Shown here: positions 1 through 10,714 of the stretch, piece after piece | Position numbering within the stretch: the first letter of the stretch is position 1 | Layout of the letters: every line of letters starts with the position of its first letter | Assembly (NCBI GenBank): GCA_022410635.1 | Contig: JAJVDF010000190.1 | Location: 3,408 to 67,407, forward strand | Source of the DNA: Tretioscincus oriximinensis | Taxonomy: Eukaryota; Chordata; Lepidosauria; Squamata; Gymnophthalmidae | Direction: 5' to 3' | DNA: 64,000 bases | Notes under the pieces: model-generated | Told to the model about the DNA's origin: nothing | Databases searched by the model: none | What the model saw: only the letters and a program-made list of their open reading frames with translations | Made by a program: the position numbers and the translations under genes

Positions 1-53
1 TGCTGGACTTGATGGGCTGTGGCCTGATCCAGTATGGNTCTTCTTATGTTCTT
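1..53 (+). mobile_element. CR1 3' terminus, cut by the window edge
   Basis: Starts inside the CR1 3' UTR (tgctggacttgatgggctgt) and ends in ttcttatgttctta, the octamer tail. The rest lies outside the window. Confidence 0.9.
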
Positions 54-137
54 ATTAGCTAATAGGAACCTAGTTTTCATAGGGTGATCATAACTGCTAG
101 AGAGCCTTGCTACACTATCATTTGGAAGGTATAGCAA

Positions 138-200
138 GGGGGCTTGTAGAGACTAAGTGGTATGAGCTTTCGTAGACGAGTCTCCTTCTTCAGATGCTAG
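138..200 (+). repeat. Fold-back family fragment
   Basis: Contains agagactaagtggtatgagc and ttcgtagacgagtctccttc, matching the arm of the palindromes at 34810 and 36414. Only one arm is present. Confidence 0.6.
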
Positions 201-448
201 GAGACCAACGCCCAGGACAGACTTTAGGAGGAAACTGAATGCAGGGAATAACAACAGTCATGTAAATGCGGTTGAGTGGATTAACCAGGTTAAGTACACT
301 CAGGCTACGTTCACATGACGAGCTAAAAACCGGAATAAAATTATATTCCGGAATATAGCAAAGGCGTGTCCATTCACACCACGAAGCTATATTCCGGAAT
401 ATACAATGGTGCGTCCTGTTCACATGTATACTTGAATTCTCATGACAT

Positions 449-566
449 ACAGCCGGCTCTGCCGCATTGCTTCGGCTGTGCCCTCCTTCAAGTCAGCCAA
501 ACAGAGCTGTTCGGAGGACTGGCTGGAAGGAGGGCACAGCCGAAGCAACGCAGCAGAGCCGGCTGT
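449..566. repeat. GC-rich long hairpin (40-bp arms)
   Basis: Arms 449-488 and 527-566 are reverse complements at 38 of 40 positions, with a 38-nt loop. The arms begin acagccggctctgc and end gctgtgccctcctt. The AT-rich context upstream (attccggaatata twice, near 344 and 391) may belong to the same element. No terminal duplication was found; MITE-like or another fold-back. Confidence 0.75.
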
Positions 567-569
567 GTG

Positions 570-1700
570 TCACGAGAAGCCTTTTCCTGTCCAGCCAGAC
601 TTCCCTCTCCTTCCTGCCTGGAGATCGAGTCTGAGAAAGGAAGGGGAACATGGACAGATGTCCTGTCCATCTCCCCATGTCCTCCTCAGTAGCCTCCCAA
701 AGCAGGAAACCTCCAAAAGCACATGGAAGTCTGCCAGCTCCATCCATACGGAGCCTAGGCATGACACAGCTATTTGCCTTTTCCTGTCCAGCCTACAATT
801 GCAAACATATGCAGAAAAGTGGATACCAGTCAGTCCAAGAATGTCCTCAGTTTGGAAGGTATATGATCTGGGTTCCTTTCTGAACTTTTTTTCTGACTTA
901 TTTTTATGATTTTGGAGCTTTACAAGCTAATAGCAAAATGGCTATTTATTTCTAACATTCTGCCTCACCATTCTTGCTTCTGAAATCTTTGCCAAATGCT
1001 ATTATTTATTATTGCATATTTCCTAGCAGTGCAGTTGCTCACGTATAAGACATTCTGTTCAGAGAAGGGATTCTACTCTGTATTAAAGCTTCAGCTGGAC
1101 TTGACTGGAGGCTGGGGTTTTGCTATTAGCAATGAATGCAGAAGGTTCTGTGCAAGCAATTATTGATAAAATCGTCTAAGCACTGAGATCAAGCTAGGCA
1201 GACTTTGCAACAGGCCACATGAAACTGGGTTGGAGTCTGCAAGGAACTCAGCAAGTGTAGTTCATACCCCCAAGGCTTGTGCGTTTAATGAACATCAAAG
1301 TGGTTTTTTTTAACGTACCATCAAACGCTTAATGATAGTAATAATAACCCTGCTGCCCAAATGAACTTTGCAGAGCTAAGCTTCAAGCTGTCATTTCAAA
1401 AGGATATGGTTTAACTGAGCTAAGTGACCTGCTATTTGGATCTTTTAATGNTGTTGCACGGAAGCCTTTCATCCCCGTTCATTGCAAATTACTTTAGGGG
1501 CATTTACTCTTCTTCTAAGATGGTCCTTCCCTACAGAGATCTCAAAAAGTTAAGGCTATCATTAGTATCTTAAACCTAGAGTGGAAATGTTAAAATCTTT
1601 CAAGCAAAGTTCATGATGCGGGTTGAGGATACCAGAGGACCCTGCTAGAATCTGCATATATGATATAATGTTTATGACAGAGCTCAGTATTCTGAGATAT
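570..1700. other. No gene recognised
   Basis: Non-coding sequence with moderate AT content. I see no repeat copy shared with the rest of the window and no convincing ORF. Confidence 0.6.
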
Positions 1701-1910
1701 AACAACCAATGACAGGGCTTGAAACTTTGGCAGCCTCCAGAGACCAATGACAGGACTTGGAACTTTGACAGCTTCCAGAGACCAATCACATGGTTTGGAT
1801 CTTTGGCAGCCTCCAGAGACCAATGACAGGACTTGGAACTTTGACAGCTTCCAGAGACCAATCACATGGTTTGGATCTTTGGCAGCCTCCAGAAACCAAT
1901 GACAGGGCAG
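1701..1910. repeat. 38-bp minisatellite, 5.5 copies with a 76-bp higher-order period
   Basis: Units start at 1701, 1739, 1777, 1815 and 1853, plus a partial at 1891. Two variants alternate, one with accaatgacaggacttgg and one with accaatcacatggtttgg, giving a 76-bp dimer repeated about twice. Each unit holds a CCAAT. The minus-strand reading frame across it is a by-product of the repeat. Confidence 0.93.
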
Positions 1911-1944
1911 TTATGTGAATGGAAAGATGCGTTCAGTACAGGGA

Positions 1945-2076
1945 CCGGTATTGGGAGGNGAAGGAANGAAAGGAANAACAATGGAAAGAATGGATGAAAG
2001 ATGGAAGGGAAGAATGGAAGATAAAGTAGAAATAAAAGAAAGAAGGCAGGGGAGGAGAAAGGAAGTTAAAGGAATC

Positions 2077-2127
<51 letters not shown>

Positions 2128-2215
2128 AGGAATGAACAAACAAAAGAAAGAAAGAAAGAAAGAAGTGGCAAGTGAAAGAGGGAAGTAAGGAGCAAGGGAG
2201 GAAGGGGGTGGGTGG
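1945..2215 (+). repeat. Purine-rich GGAA/GAAA microsatellite
   Basis: Imperfect GGAA/GAAT-type sequence leads into a clean (GAAA)n at about 2081-2128, then a second GAAA block to 2163 and GGGAGGAA-rich sequence. Lysine/arginine-rich or phenylalanine/serine-rich ORFs across it are artefacts. Confidence 0.95.
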
Positions 2216-2697
2216 GTGGAGGCATGGATGGGAGCAAGCAAGGGCTAGAGCCTATTGCAACAGGCTAATTCCACTAATCAAAAATATTTTATAAAAGAAA
2301 GGAAGAAAAGTAAGATGAGTTGATATTTACAAATTTATTCTCACTTCAGCCTTGATAGTGGATGGATAGCTGATCTTTTTAGAAGTACAGTACTTGGGAG
2401 ATTAGTTTTTTTATTTTTTAAGAAAATTGCCCTAGACTGGTGGAGCTTGGAGTTTCAGTGTAAAAAAGCTTACTAATTTTTGTGGCTGTCGTAACATCCT
2501 GATGAGTTCCACGTTCAGGCTCAGGGGCAGGAAAGGGGTGGGGGAAATCTGAGTTTGTTTCATGGATTTCAAGTACTTTGGAATGGCTTGTTCAGTGCAG
2601 AATATAATCAGTGCAGAGTGTAATAATGAAGAATTAATGTGTTCTATTAATCTTGCTTTGCTGATTTATTACAAGAATGCAGACATTTCACATATAT
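2215..2697. other. No gene recognised
   Basis: AT-rich non-coding sequence with a poly-T patch near 2405. Nothing identifiable. Confidence 0.6.
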
Positions 2698-2985
2698 TAT
2701 AAGAACCTAAGACCACATGAATGTAAGTGGAGCCCTGCTGAATAGAGCCAGGGCCCATCNANTCCAGCATTGTGTCTCACACAATGGCCAGCCTCAAGCA
2801 GAAGCAGGCAAAGCCTTCACCTGTTCTCAACTCACTGCAAATGGCATTTCAGGAATACTGCCTGGACTACTACTGGCTTTCACTCATCAGCATTTTAGAC
2901 TTCACAGTTTGTTCTCTAGAGGCTTTACAGAGCAATAAAATCCTACAGGCAGGCACTGACATCCATCTTAGCAGAGAAGGATAGA
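2697..2985 (-). mobile_element. Old, diverged CR1 3' end
   Basis: Minus-strand CR1 3' UTR: octamer-like aagaacctaaga at the left, then tccagcattgtgtctcacac and tgcaaatggcatttcaggaa, the diverged counterparts of the same segments at 28490-28600. Many substitutions imply an older copy. Confidence 0.7.
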
Positions 2986-3479
2986 AATAGCTGAACGCAG
3001 GGCAGAACTTGGAAGGAAAATAAGGGCCGTGTATTGATTAACAGCCACAGTGACATTCTGTTTTAATCCAATTCAGACTCTTAACGTTGCTCGTTTAATT
3101 CTGTCCAAAGCAAGTTAGTCTTTAAAAAGCAGTACAGGAGAATTGCAGCTTGAATGGANTTGTAAAGGAGGAAATTTTAGCTGTTGTAGCTTATAATGCT
3201 TGCAATTGCCTCATTCTTTGTAGCCTGTTCTTCTTTTATGGCAACCNTAGTCCAAGGCAATAGTCTACCCTGCATTGGGTGCACAGGACTCCTTATATTA
3301 TAGTGTTTTAAAAGGGAGAAAATAAATGGTTTGCAATAACGTAATAGGAAGAGCTAAAACTGAGGTTGCTTCCACACCAGTTGGTAGGATAATCGTGATG
3401 CCCCCACCACACACAACTGCAGAGCTTTTGTTCTCCTCCTGGGATCCACCCAGGATAAGCTCAGTTGTTGTGGACTAAT

Positions 3480-4165
3480 TAGAAAGCTGAAGTTCTCAAT
3501 ATGGCTGCTGCTTCCATGGGAACCTGCCTGCAGCCCCACCCAGTGTGTGGTGTGCCATAGTGTGACTTCTATGCATGGGATCGACAGGGTGAATAGAGAA
3601 AAAATGTTTTCTCTATCACACAACACAAGGACCAGAGGGCACTCCTTAAAACTGTTGGGTAGAAAAGTGAGAACAGACAAAGGAAAGTATTTTTTCACCC
3701 AGAGGGTCATCGGCCTGTGGAATTTACTTCCTGAAGAGGTAGTGGTAGTTAACAGCTTGGATAGTTTCAAGACAGGACTAGACAGGTTTATGGACACTAA
3801 AGGTATAAATGGATACTAGGATGGATGTCTGGATGTTGCCTCTGGGATGGAGCAACAGGCAGGACTCCTGAAATACCATTTGCAGGGAGTCACGAACAGG
3901 AGCAGCATATTTTGCTTTCCTCTGTTCGGATTGCCCAGGTGCATCTGGTGGGCCTCTGTGTGACACAGAATGCTGGACTTGATGGGCTGTGGCCTGATCC
4001 AGTATGGCTCTTCTTATGTTCTTATGTTCTTATGTTCTAGTTCCACGAGAAGACACCAGGCAGCCAAAACTGCAGAATCAGAGCTTCCTATGCACAGTAC
4101 TGGCTTCCTCATCCCGCATTTCGGGTTTTATTCCGCAGGGTGGAGGGGACCTTTATTAAGAACAT
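3480..4165 (+). repeat. Unclassified repeat split by a CR1 insertion
   Basis: Left part 3480-3565 (cctgcagccccacccagtg, gtggtgtgccatagtgtgac) and right part 4041-4165 (ccacgagaagac ... catttcgggttttattccgc) match consecutive parts of 47040-47230 (cctgcagccccagtatgtgg ... catttcgggttttaccctg). Removing the CR1 restores collinearity. Family unknown; no coding. Confidence 0.55.
3566..4040 (+). mobile_element. CR1 3' fragment inserted in an older repeat
   Basis: From 3570 the plus frame reads HGIDRVNREKMFSLSHNTRTR and continues to DRFMDTKGINGY near 3819, the last part of CR1 ORF2. The roughly 220-bp 3' UTR ends in TTCTTATG octamers at 4010-4038. The flanks (3480-3565 and 4041-4165) belong to another repeat that also occurs at 47040-47230. 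Confidence 0.92.
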
Positions 4166-5044
4166 GCTTACATATTTGAATATTTACAGCTGAGCAGGTG
4201 TATTAATTGAAGGGGGGGGGAAGGAATCTGGATTTATTTTGGCAAGCAAAAAGCGTAAACCTGAAAGCGTCCAATAAATGAATCTTCCATCTCCAAAGAG
4301 GACACATCACAGGCTCTTTGAGAATTTAACAGGCTTCTGTTCAAAATCTCTGAGATGCTGTAAGGATTGTTTGCCAAAAGGATTTGCCTGGATTTATTTT
4401 TATTCCTTGGTCTCCTTGTAGAGACAGAGCACATACCACATTTTATTTGACAAACCAAGAGCTNCTTATTCAAAGAACAAATATAATTCACTTGCTCTGG
4501 CAATTTTAAAAAAATAAATAAGCAAGTAGATGACAAGCAAAGAAGAAACAAAGCTTCTCTACCTGCAGAGAAAAAAAAGTATTCTAGTCGAAGTAGGTCT
4601 GTGATATGCTGGCTCAGCAATAAAGATGTGAAAAGAAGATGGTAACTTTATACAGGAATTATGCAAAACACAACATGTATTTGCCAAATCAATTTTTCTA
4701 GGCAGGTATCCTTCTTTTATTCCATTTTACCATCCAACTGAACCAATCATAATCTCCCCTGCTTCACNTCATGCTCTGATAGGTTGCTGTTAGGATTGCC
4801 AGATGTGCAGTTTTTCAGTACAGGTTTGCTCCTTTTATTCTGCATATGGTGAGGAGGAGGAGGAGGAGGTAGAAGATACAATGGAAAGGCTTAGGATAAT
4901 TGTTGGTCTATTGGAAATGGTCTGTAAGCATACTAAAGTTATCTTTTCCAGTCCTGGCATTAACATTTCTACATCTGTTCTAGGACATGGAAATGCTGCA
5001 ACCTCATCTTCAAAGGAAGAGGAAGAGGAGGAGGAGGAAGAAGA

Positions 5045-5335
5045 AGAACTGGGTTCTTATACCCCGCTTTTCTTACTTTTCAAAGGGTCTCAAAGCAGCT
5101 TACAAGGGTATTTTGCCCGAAGGCTGACATTCTATCTTCCCCACCAGACTGTGGTGGTTCCCATGTAACTACTTGCAATCAGTTGCAATTTCTTGCAATT
5201 CATGCTTTCGAATAGTTGGATTGGNTAGAGCTACAGGCTGGAAGGGCTCACCCCTCCCTACGTCTGACACAGGGCTTTGAAACCCCATCTCCCAGATGAG
5301 AGACGGATTCCTTAGCGACTGAGCCATTCGTGCCT
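5045..5335 (-). mobile_element. tRNA-derived SINE, family B
   Basis: On the minus strand it opens with a tRNA-like head, ggcacgaatggctcagtcgc (box A-like), followed by a box B-like ggtttcaaagcc. The body runs to the taccccgcttttctcac segment at 5060-5080. Sister copies lie at 9815, 20838 and 36240. Confidence 0.8.
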
Positions 5336-5514
5336 GCTCAGGTTTTTACAACTTTCCCTTCTCACCCGAAGGGACTCAGGGGCTGCTTAAATGTCATCCA
5401 AAGTCTTACATCTATTCTATTTTCTCAACCAGATTAGTGGTGGAGAAGATAGTGGTGGATGAACCTACTTGAAATGGAGATTGCAAATTTACTTTCTTTC
5501 AAATAGCTTACTTG

Positions 5515-5640
5515 GCTAAAACTGAGGCTAATAAAGGGCGCGCACCCCTTTCCTCGGCCAACACAGGGCTTCAAGNANGGATCTCTTAGCTGAAATACCG
5601 TCCCTTTAACGACTGCACCATTCGGTGCCTGAAGATCAAA
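5515..5640 (-). mobile_element. SINE family B, head only
   Basis: The reverse complement begins caggcaccgaatggtgcagt and includes the box-B-like cttgaagccctgtgttggcc. The body is missing. Confidence 0.65.
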
Positions 5641-7235
5641 GATCAACTTTTTTTNNAAAAAAATATTTTTAATTGACGTTATTATATACATCAAACAAAA
5701 CATTATACGGTCAAACAACAAAGAAAAGAAGAAACCAAATCATAAATACAGTCCTGCCCTCACCCCTCACCCAATGAAGTGGACCGTCAAAAAGAAAAAT
5801 ATAGTAGATTATTCTTTACATTATTTACATTATCAAAAGTATCTTAGAACAAATGCAAGTTTGAGATCATGGCAAGTGTATGACACTGAAGTAATGGACA
5901 CATGGCTCAACTACTGGGAACCTNTGAAGATAATCTTTGAAATCTTTGTAATTTAATCCATTCTCATATTCTGCACACAAAGTTGGAGTGACAGGGCCAC
6001 CAGCCAATATCAGTGAAGGTTGATGATCAGAATCATCACCTCTTTCAAAGAATGTAGGCAGAGAACAGATCCTCTCTAACTTTATTTGATTACAGATTAT
6101 TGTCATGGTAAGGCTTAAATTGGAGCAGGATTCAAGTTCTGAGGATTGAGCATGGGGAAGTCTCAGGCTGGAAAGGGTTAAGGAGTTGCTAACCAGCAAG
6201 AAACAGCGGTGCAACTTCACCATACTCAGCTAATCTGGGAGGAATGCTTTATAAACCATCCTCAGCTGCCAGCAAGTTGCTAGAGACAAATTGTGTATTC
6301 AGCATGTGAGTTATTGAGCTTCTTTGGCAGATTTCCCAGCTTGTTTGACCTTGGTTCATGTATGACTATTTGGCTCTTCTTTCATCCTTGATATTGTTTA
6401 GTTAACTCACTTATCTCATTTGTATTTTTGTTATCTTCTAAGTGAGCTTTTGTTCAGCCCACAAGCAGAGGGAAGATTCCTTTTGCTCCCCCACGCCAGG
6501 CTTATATCTCGGCTGGCTTTGTGTAAGCAGCAGAAAGGGATACAGACGCCTCGGCCTGTGACTCACGACAATTATAAAGAGTCTCAGAAATGTATAAAAA
6601 CATTTCATTTATTTCTTCCTCTTTCCCACAGTCCAGATTGTTCCCATAATACAAGCTGGGATTCTCAGAACAATAATCGGTAAATCATAGCTTGCAATTG
6701 TTGTTGATTTATACTCAGTTATCATTTGCATGAGATTCTATGTTCTTGTAGAAGATGGGAACTTCCAACACTTCTTACCATTACCCACCCACCACTTTAG
6801 AGCAAGTGACAGCCTTTAAGAAGCTATTTCCCCCTGCTGAAACGTTAGGAAAATGCAGCTTTTTAATTAAAACTCTCCCCAGCAACATCAAACTGCACAG
6901 TTCTTTAAACAGAAGATTTTTTTGTGGGTTTTTAAAATTGATTTTGTTTTTTCATTTGCCAGATAAAACAGTGAGGGAAAATGCAGCAGCCAAATACAGG
7001 TGAGAAACTGCATTTCTGAGGGCTCATTGCTCCCAAAGCTTCCTGGGATTCGCAATGAAATGCATAAGGTTTCCTTCCCCTTTTTTGCTACAATTCCAGG
7101 GGGGAAGAAAGAAGCATGTGAACAGCCAATGTGAGAAACAGAGCATGGATATGGAAAAGGTTAGTGACATCAAATCCTTAGGTTTCAGCAGCATAATCAC
7201 GATGGGCCAACTTGTAGTGTAGAACATTTACATTT
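5640..7235. other. AT-rich region without recognised genes
   Basis: Contains ttttnnaaaaaaa at 5650-5662 and AT-rich sequence to 5960 that could be an old L1 3' end in reverse, not proven. The remainder shows no gene or repeat shared within the window. Confidence 0.5.
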
Positions 7236-8265
7236 ACACTATCTCGAACCGGATGCTGCCCAGTATACTTGAATACTACATCCGGATTCCCCCTCCAATA
7301 CTATATTATCTGCATAATTCTGTTCCTCAGCGATTGCATTTACATTTGCACTATCTCNAACCGGATGCTGCCCAGCTCCTGTCGGTTTTTCCCCAGATAT
7401 TAGTTTAAAAGTTGCTCTGCAACCTTTTTAATATTAAGTGCCAGCAGTCTNNTTCCATCTTGGTTCAAGTGCAACCCGTCCCTTTTGTACAGGTNTGGCC
7501 TGTCCCCAAATGTCCCCCAGTTCCTGACAAATCTAAATCCTTCCTCACGACACTACAGCCTCATCCATGCATTGAAGTTTCTAATCTCTGCCTGCCTAGC
7601 TGGTCCTGCACGTGGAGGTCCTGGATTTCAATCTTCTACCTAGCAACCTAAATTTGGCTTCCAGGACTCCCCGCTTGGCTCTCCCAATGTCGTTGGTACC
7701 AACATGTACCACAACACCTGGCTCCACCCCAGCACTGTCTAACAGCCTATCTAGATGGAGCGTGATGTCCGCAACCTTAGCACCCGGCAGGCAAGTTACC
7801 ATGCGGTCATTTCGCCCATCGCACACCCTCCTCTCAATATGCCTGACAATCGAATTACCCACTACAAGAAGCCCCCCTCCCTCCACCCATGGAGGACTAT
7901 CCTCGGTGCAAGAGGATACCGGCACATCTTCTAAGGAAGGGGTCCCCACTAAGGGAAGCTGTCCCTCTTCCTCGCTCTGATGTTCTCTCTGCCTGAGACC
8001 CCTGTTCTCCAAGGCAGCTGGAGGGCTGCACTCCCGGGAGTGGGATGCTCCTACTGCATCCCTGGAGGTCTCATCCTGACGCCTATTTCTGTCTCTCTGC
8101 TTCTCCAGGTCAGCTACTTTGGCCTCAAGGGAAGAAACACATTTCCTGGGAGCCAGGAGCTCCTTGCACCGAACACACACCCATGACTTTTCACCAGCAG
8201 GTAGATAGTTATACATCTGACACTCAGTGCAAAACACTGGGAAGCCCCCTGCCTAGAACTCAAGG
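7235..8265 (-). pseudogene. CR1 LINE ORF1 remnant (zinc-binding plus SGNH esterase domain)
   Basis: The minus-strand frame 8237-7596 encodes a CR1 ORF1-type protein: a cysteine cluster (CTEC...CVRCKELL), a short coiled-coil (SSLEAKVADLEKQ), an acidic/serine-rich linker, and an SGNH hydrolase domain with block I LLVVGNSIVRHIE and a VVVHVGTNDIG block. The usual GDS of block I reads GNS here, keeping the serine. The frame breaks near 7610; the rest of the esterase domain and the ORF1 C-terminus continue in another frame down to about 7400. Below that, a roughly 37-bp segment is repeated at 7218-7257 and 7330-7375. Similarity to the second ORF1 copy (37733-38290) stops near 8265. Confidence 0.85.
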
Positions 8266-9790
8266 CAGAAAGCCTCTATCATGGGAAAAGATAGCTGGCC
8301 ATTAACCAGGGAACGGGTTGTGTCAGATTAAGACAAAAAGTAACATCCAAAGGGATGAATGGACAAAGGATACTAACAAAGAACTTGGTTCTGGAAGTTG
8401 AAAGGTCAGTTCAGTGACTGATAGTAATGAGAACAACTTGTATGACTTGGCAGCTCGTGATCGGGAGAATAACCAAGGACTGTTGGAGGGCAGTAGTTGG
8501 CCATTATGGGTATATAAAAGCTGTTGTATTGAAAAGATGTTTCATGACTCCATCTTAGTTCAAGAATCTCAGTTGTCGCCCTGGGTTCTCTTATGTTTCT
8601 CCTATCGCAGAAGCATACTGCAGAAGCAAATGCTGTTACCAATGCTAATACTGAAATAATTGATCAAGCTAAATTGTGCATTTAGTATTTATTTTATGAG
8701 NTTGAAAAATAGCACTTCCAAAGACTGTTGTGTTCAGTTTGATCTCTTGGTATACCAGTTCATTATTTTTGCTACTGTCTTCTGGAGCTAAAGGGTTAAG
8801 ACCTTGTGGAAATGTCTTTGGGTAATAGCTCTCAAGCTGTGAGTCATTCCCTTCTGAAACACATCAGGCACCATCAATTTATAAATTCGGGCAGTTGGTA
8901 AAGAAATATCTCTTTACCTATGAGTTTGGCCAATATTCTCTGCCCAGTTGGTATTGGATTGCTTTCAAATGATTTTAATTTCCACTTCTGTGTATTTTGA
9001 TTGTTAATAATTTGCCCTGACATCCCAGGGAAGGATATAAAAGCAAATAAATTAATAAACAATACGGTTGTTGCATGCACTTAAAAGCACGAATCATTTA
9101 TTTATTTTTGTTCTGGACTCCAGCACTGTGGAACCGCAGGTGAGAATCCAATCAAGGTAGATGCACGAAAGTGCCAACCATTGCAAATTCTTCTCCTTCA
9201 ATATCAGAGCATGAAAGGCTGTGGGCAGCAATTCGGAACAGGGAAGTACAGAAATAAATCTCCCTAGAAAAAGCAGCGTGACTGACTTTGGAGAATCCTA
9301 TTAAAGACAGGGCTGTGTGCCGATAATACAAGCATGATGGGGTAAGGATAGGGCCTTTCTCTTGTAATGTGAACAATAATTCTGTGTGCTGAAACAAAGT
9401 GTGGGGGAGATGCTGTAACTGCTTGGTGATGACCGTATAATAAAGGGAAGGGAAATTGCATTTTCATGGCATGGTGAAAGCTTTATGACTCCAGTGGCTT
9501 TTCAAATACTTTGTGCAATGCATTCTGCTAATAATGTCTCCCCCCAGGATGGTTATACAATATAATTTTTTCCAGCCCAACACCAAGCCAAGTGCTACTT
9601 AATAGCCACTGTGAGTTACTTCTGAGATTGTTCTTACATATTTTTATACTTGGAAGCTGCTATGGAGAACATTTTGTCAGGGATCCTGCATCTTTGTTTC
9701 GCATCTGCTTAAGTATGCCTTTCCGGACGATAATTCACTTAGTGACCGGCCACCTGTTCTTGCCACCTGATGCCTCTCTGTGATGTTATA
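8265..9790. other. No gene recognised
   Basis: Unique-looking, moderately AT-rich sequence. ORFs up to about 80 codons overlap on both strands without family resemblance. Confidence 0.55.
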
Positions 9791-9807
9791 TTTGCTGCTA
9801 ACTTCAT

Positions 9808-10055
9808 CCTTACTGAGGATGAAGTTGTATATTTTCAACCTTACTGAGGATGAAGTTGTATATTTTGCCCAAAGGCTTACATCTATCTTCCCCACCACAT
9901 TGGGATGGTACATATTAATCAACTTGCAATTTCTTGCTTTTGAACAGCTAGGCGAGGCCAATAGAAGGAACTCACAGCAGACACATGAGGCTGAAAACTC
10001 TGATTTCTCTGTTTAAAGACCGTTGCTTTTAACCTCTGCACGACTGTGCCTCTCT
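9808..10055 (-). mobile_element. SINE family B with a 31-bp duplication at its end
   Basis: Matches family B: tattttgcccaaaggcttac near 9860, the cttgcaatttcttgcttttg body and the head at 10015-10055. At the left end a 31-bp segment (cttactgaggatgaagttgt...) occurs twice in tandem (9809-9839, 9840-9870). Confidence 0.72.
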
Positions 10056-10229
10056 TGTCAATTGATGACCAAAGGAGCAGGCAAAGATATTGCAGCAAAA
10101 ATAACCTGGTGTTTAATAATATGCTACCTTGTCATGTGATTGGCATCCCAATTCCATTCTGTATCTAGAGATGAAGTTGCTAGGCTTTGGTGGGGGTTTC
10201 TTGGCAGCTCTGACTAGACCCTTACAGGA

Positions 10230-10530
10230 AGATTTTGCTCCTTTTGCAGGTCCCGTTGTGTCTCAGGAGCCTGGGATTTTCTGTGGGGTTGGCGGCCCTC
10301 GATGGAAAAGCATTTTTTTTAAAAAAAAATTACACCCTGTGGAACTGCATGTGGCAAGTGCACGCTGTGGTTGGTCCTGCCCATGTTGCTTTGCATGGTG
10401 TGCACTCTGAGTCATCTGTCCTGGGTTTGCTCCCTCCTGCTGCACCTGCCATTGTCATGGTCCGGGCCACTTTGCATAAACGTGGTTGCGACTCAAAAAA
10501 GTTTGGGAACCACGTCTACAGATAGTGCAG
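10230..10530. other. Possible diverged hAT-like end
   Basis: The sequence ends in aaaaaagtttgggaaccac at 10495-10513, resembling the common hAT terminus, with no clear left partner. The T8/A9 run at 10312-10329 is a low-quality motif. Confidence 0.3.
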
Positions 10531-10714
10531 TGACTCTTTAGGAGTCCATATGTAGATCTTTTTCAAACTTAGGTTTGGTACGGGACAACACAAGACTTAA
10601 ACCTTCTCTGGAGCAGAAGAGAGAGATCCCATCAGCAACCTGGGACACATCATCCACCTTGGCTTCATTGGCTTCATTTTAACAGACCTAATGGTGGTCC
10701 AAATTTTACTGTAA

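Noticed and set aside
1562..1865. Repetitive protein (GLWKLSKFQVLSL repeats)
   Set aside because: It is the 38-bp minisatellite read in a frame left open by chance; flanks are non-coding.
1915..2241. Long K/E/R-rich and S/F/L-rich ORFs
   Set aside because: They are translations of the GAAA/GGAA microsatellite.
7612..8305. Plus-strand ORFs of 68-122 codons
   Set aside because: They are antisense shadows of the CR1 ORF1 on the minus strand.
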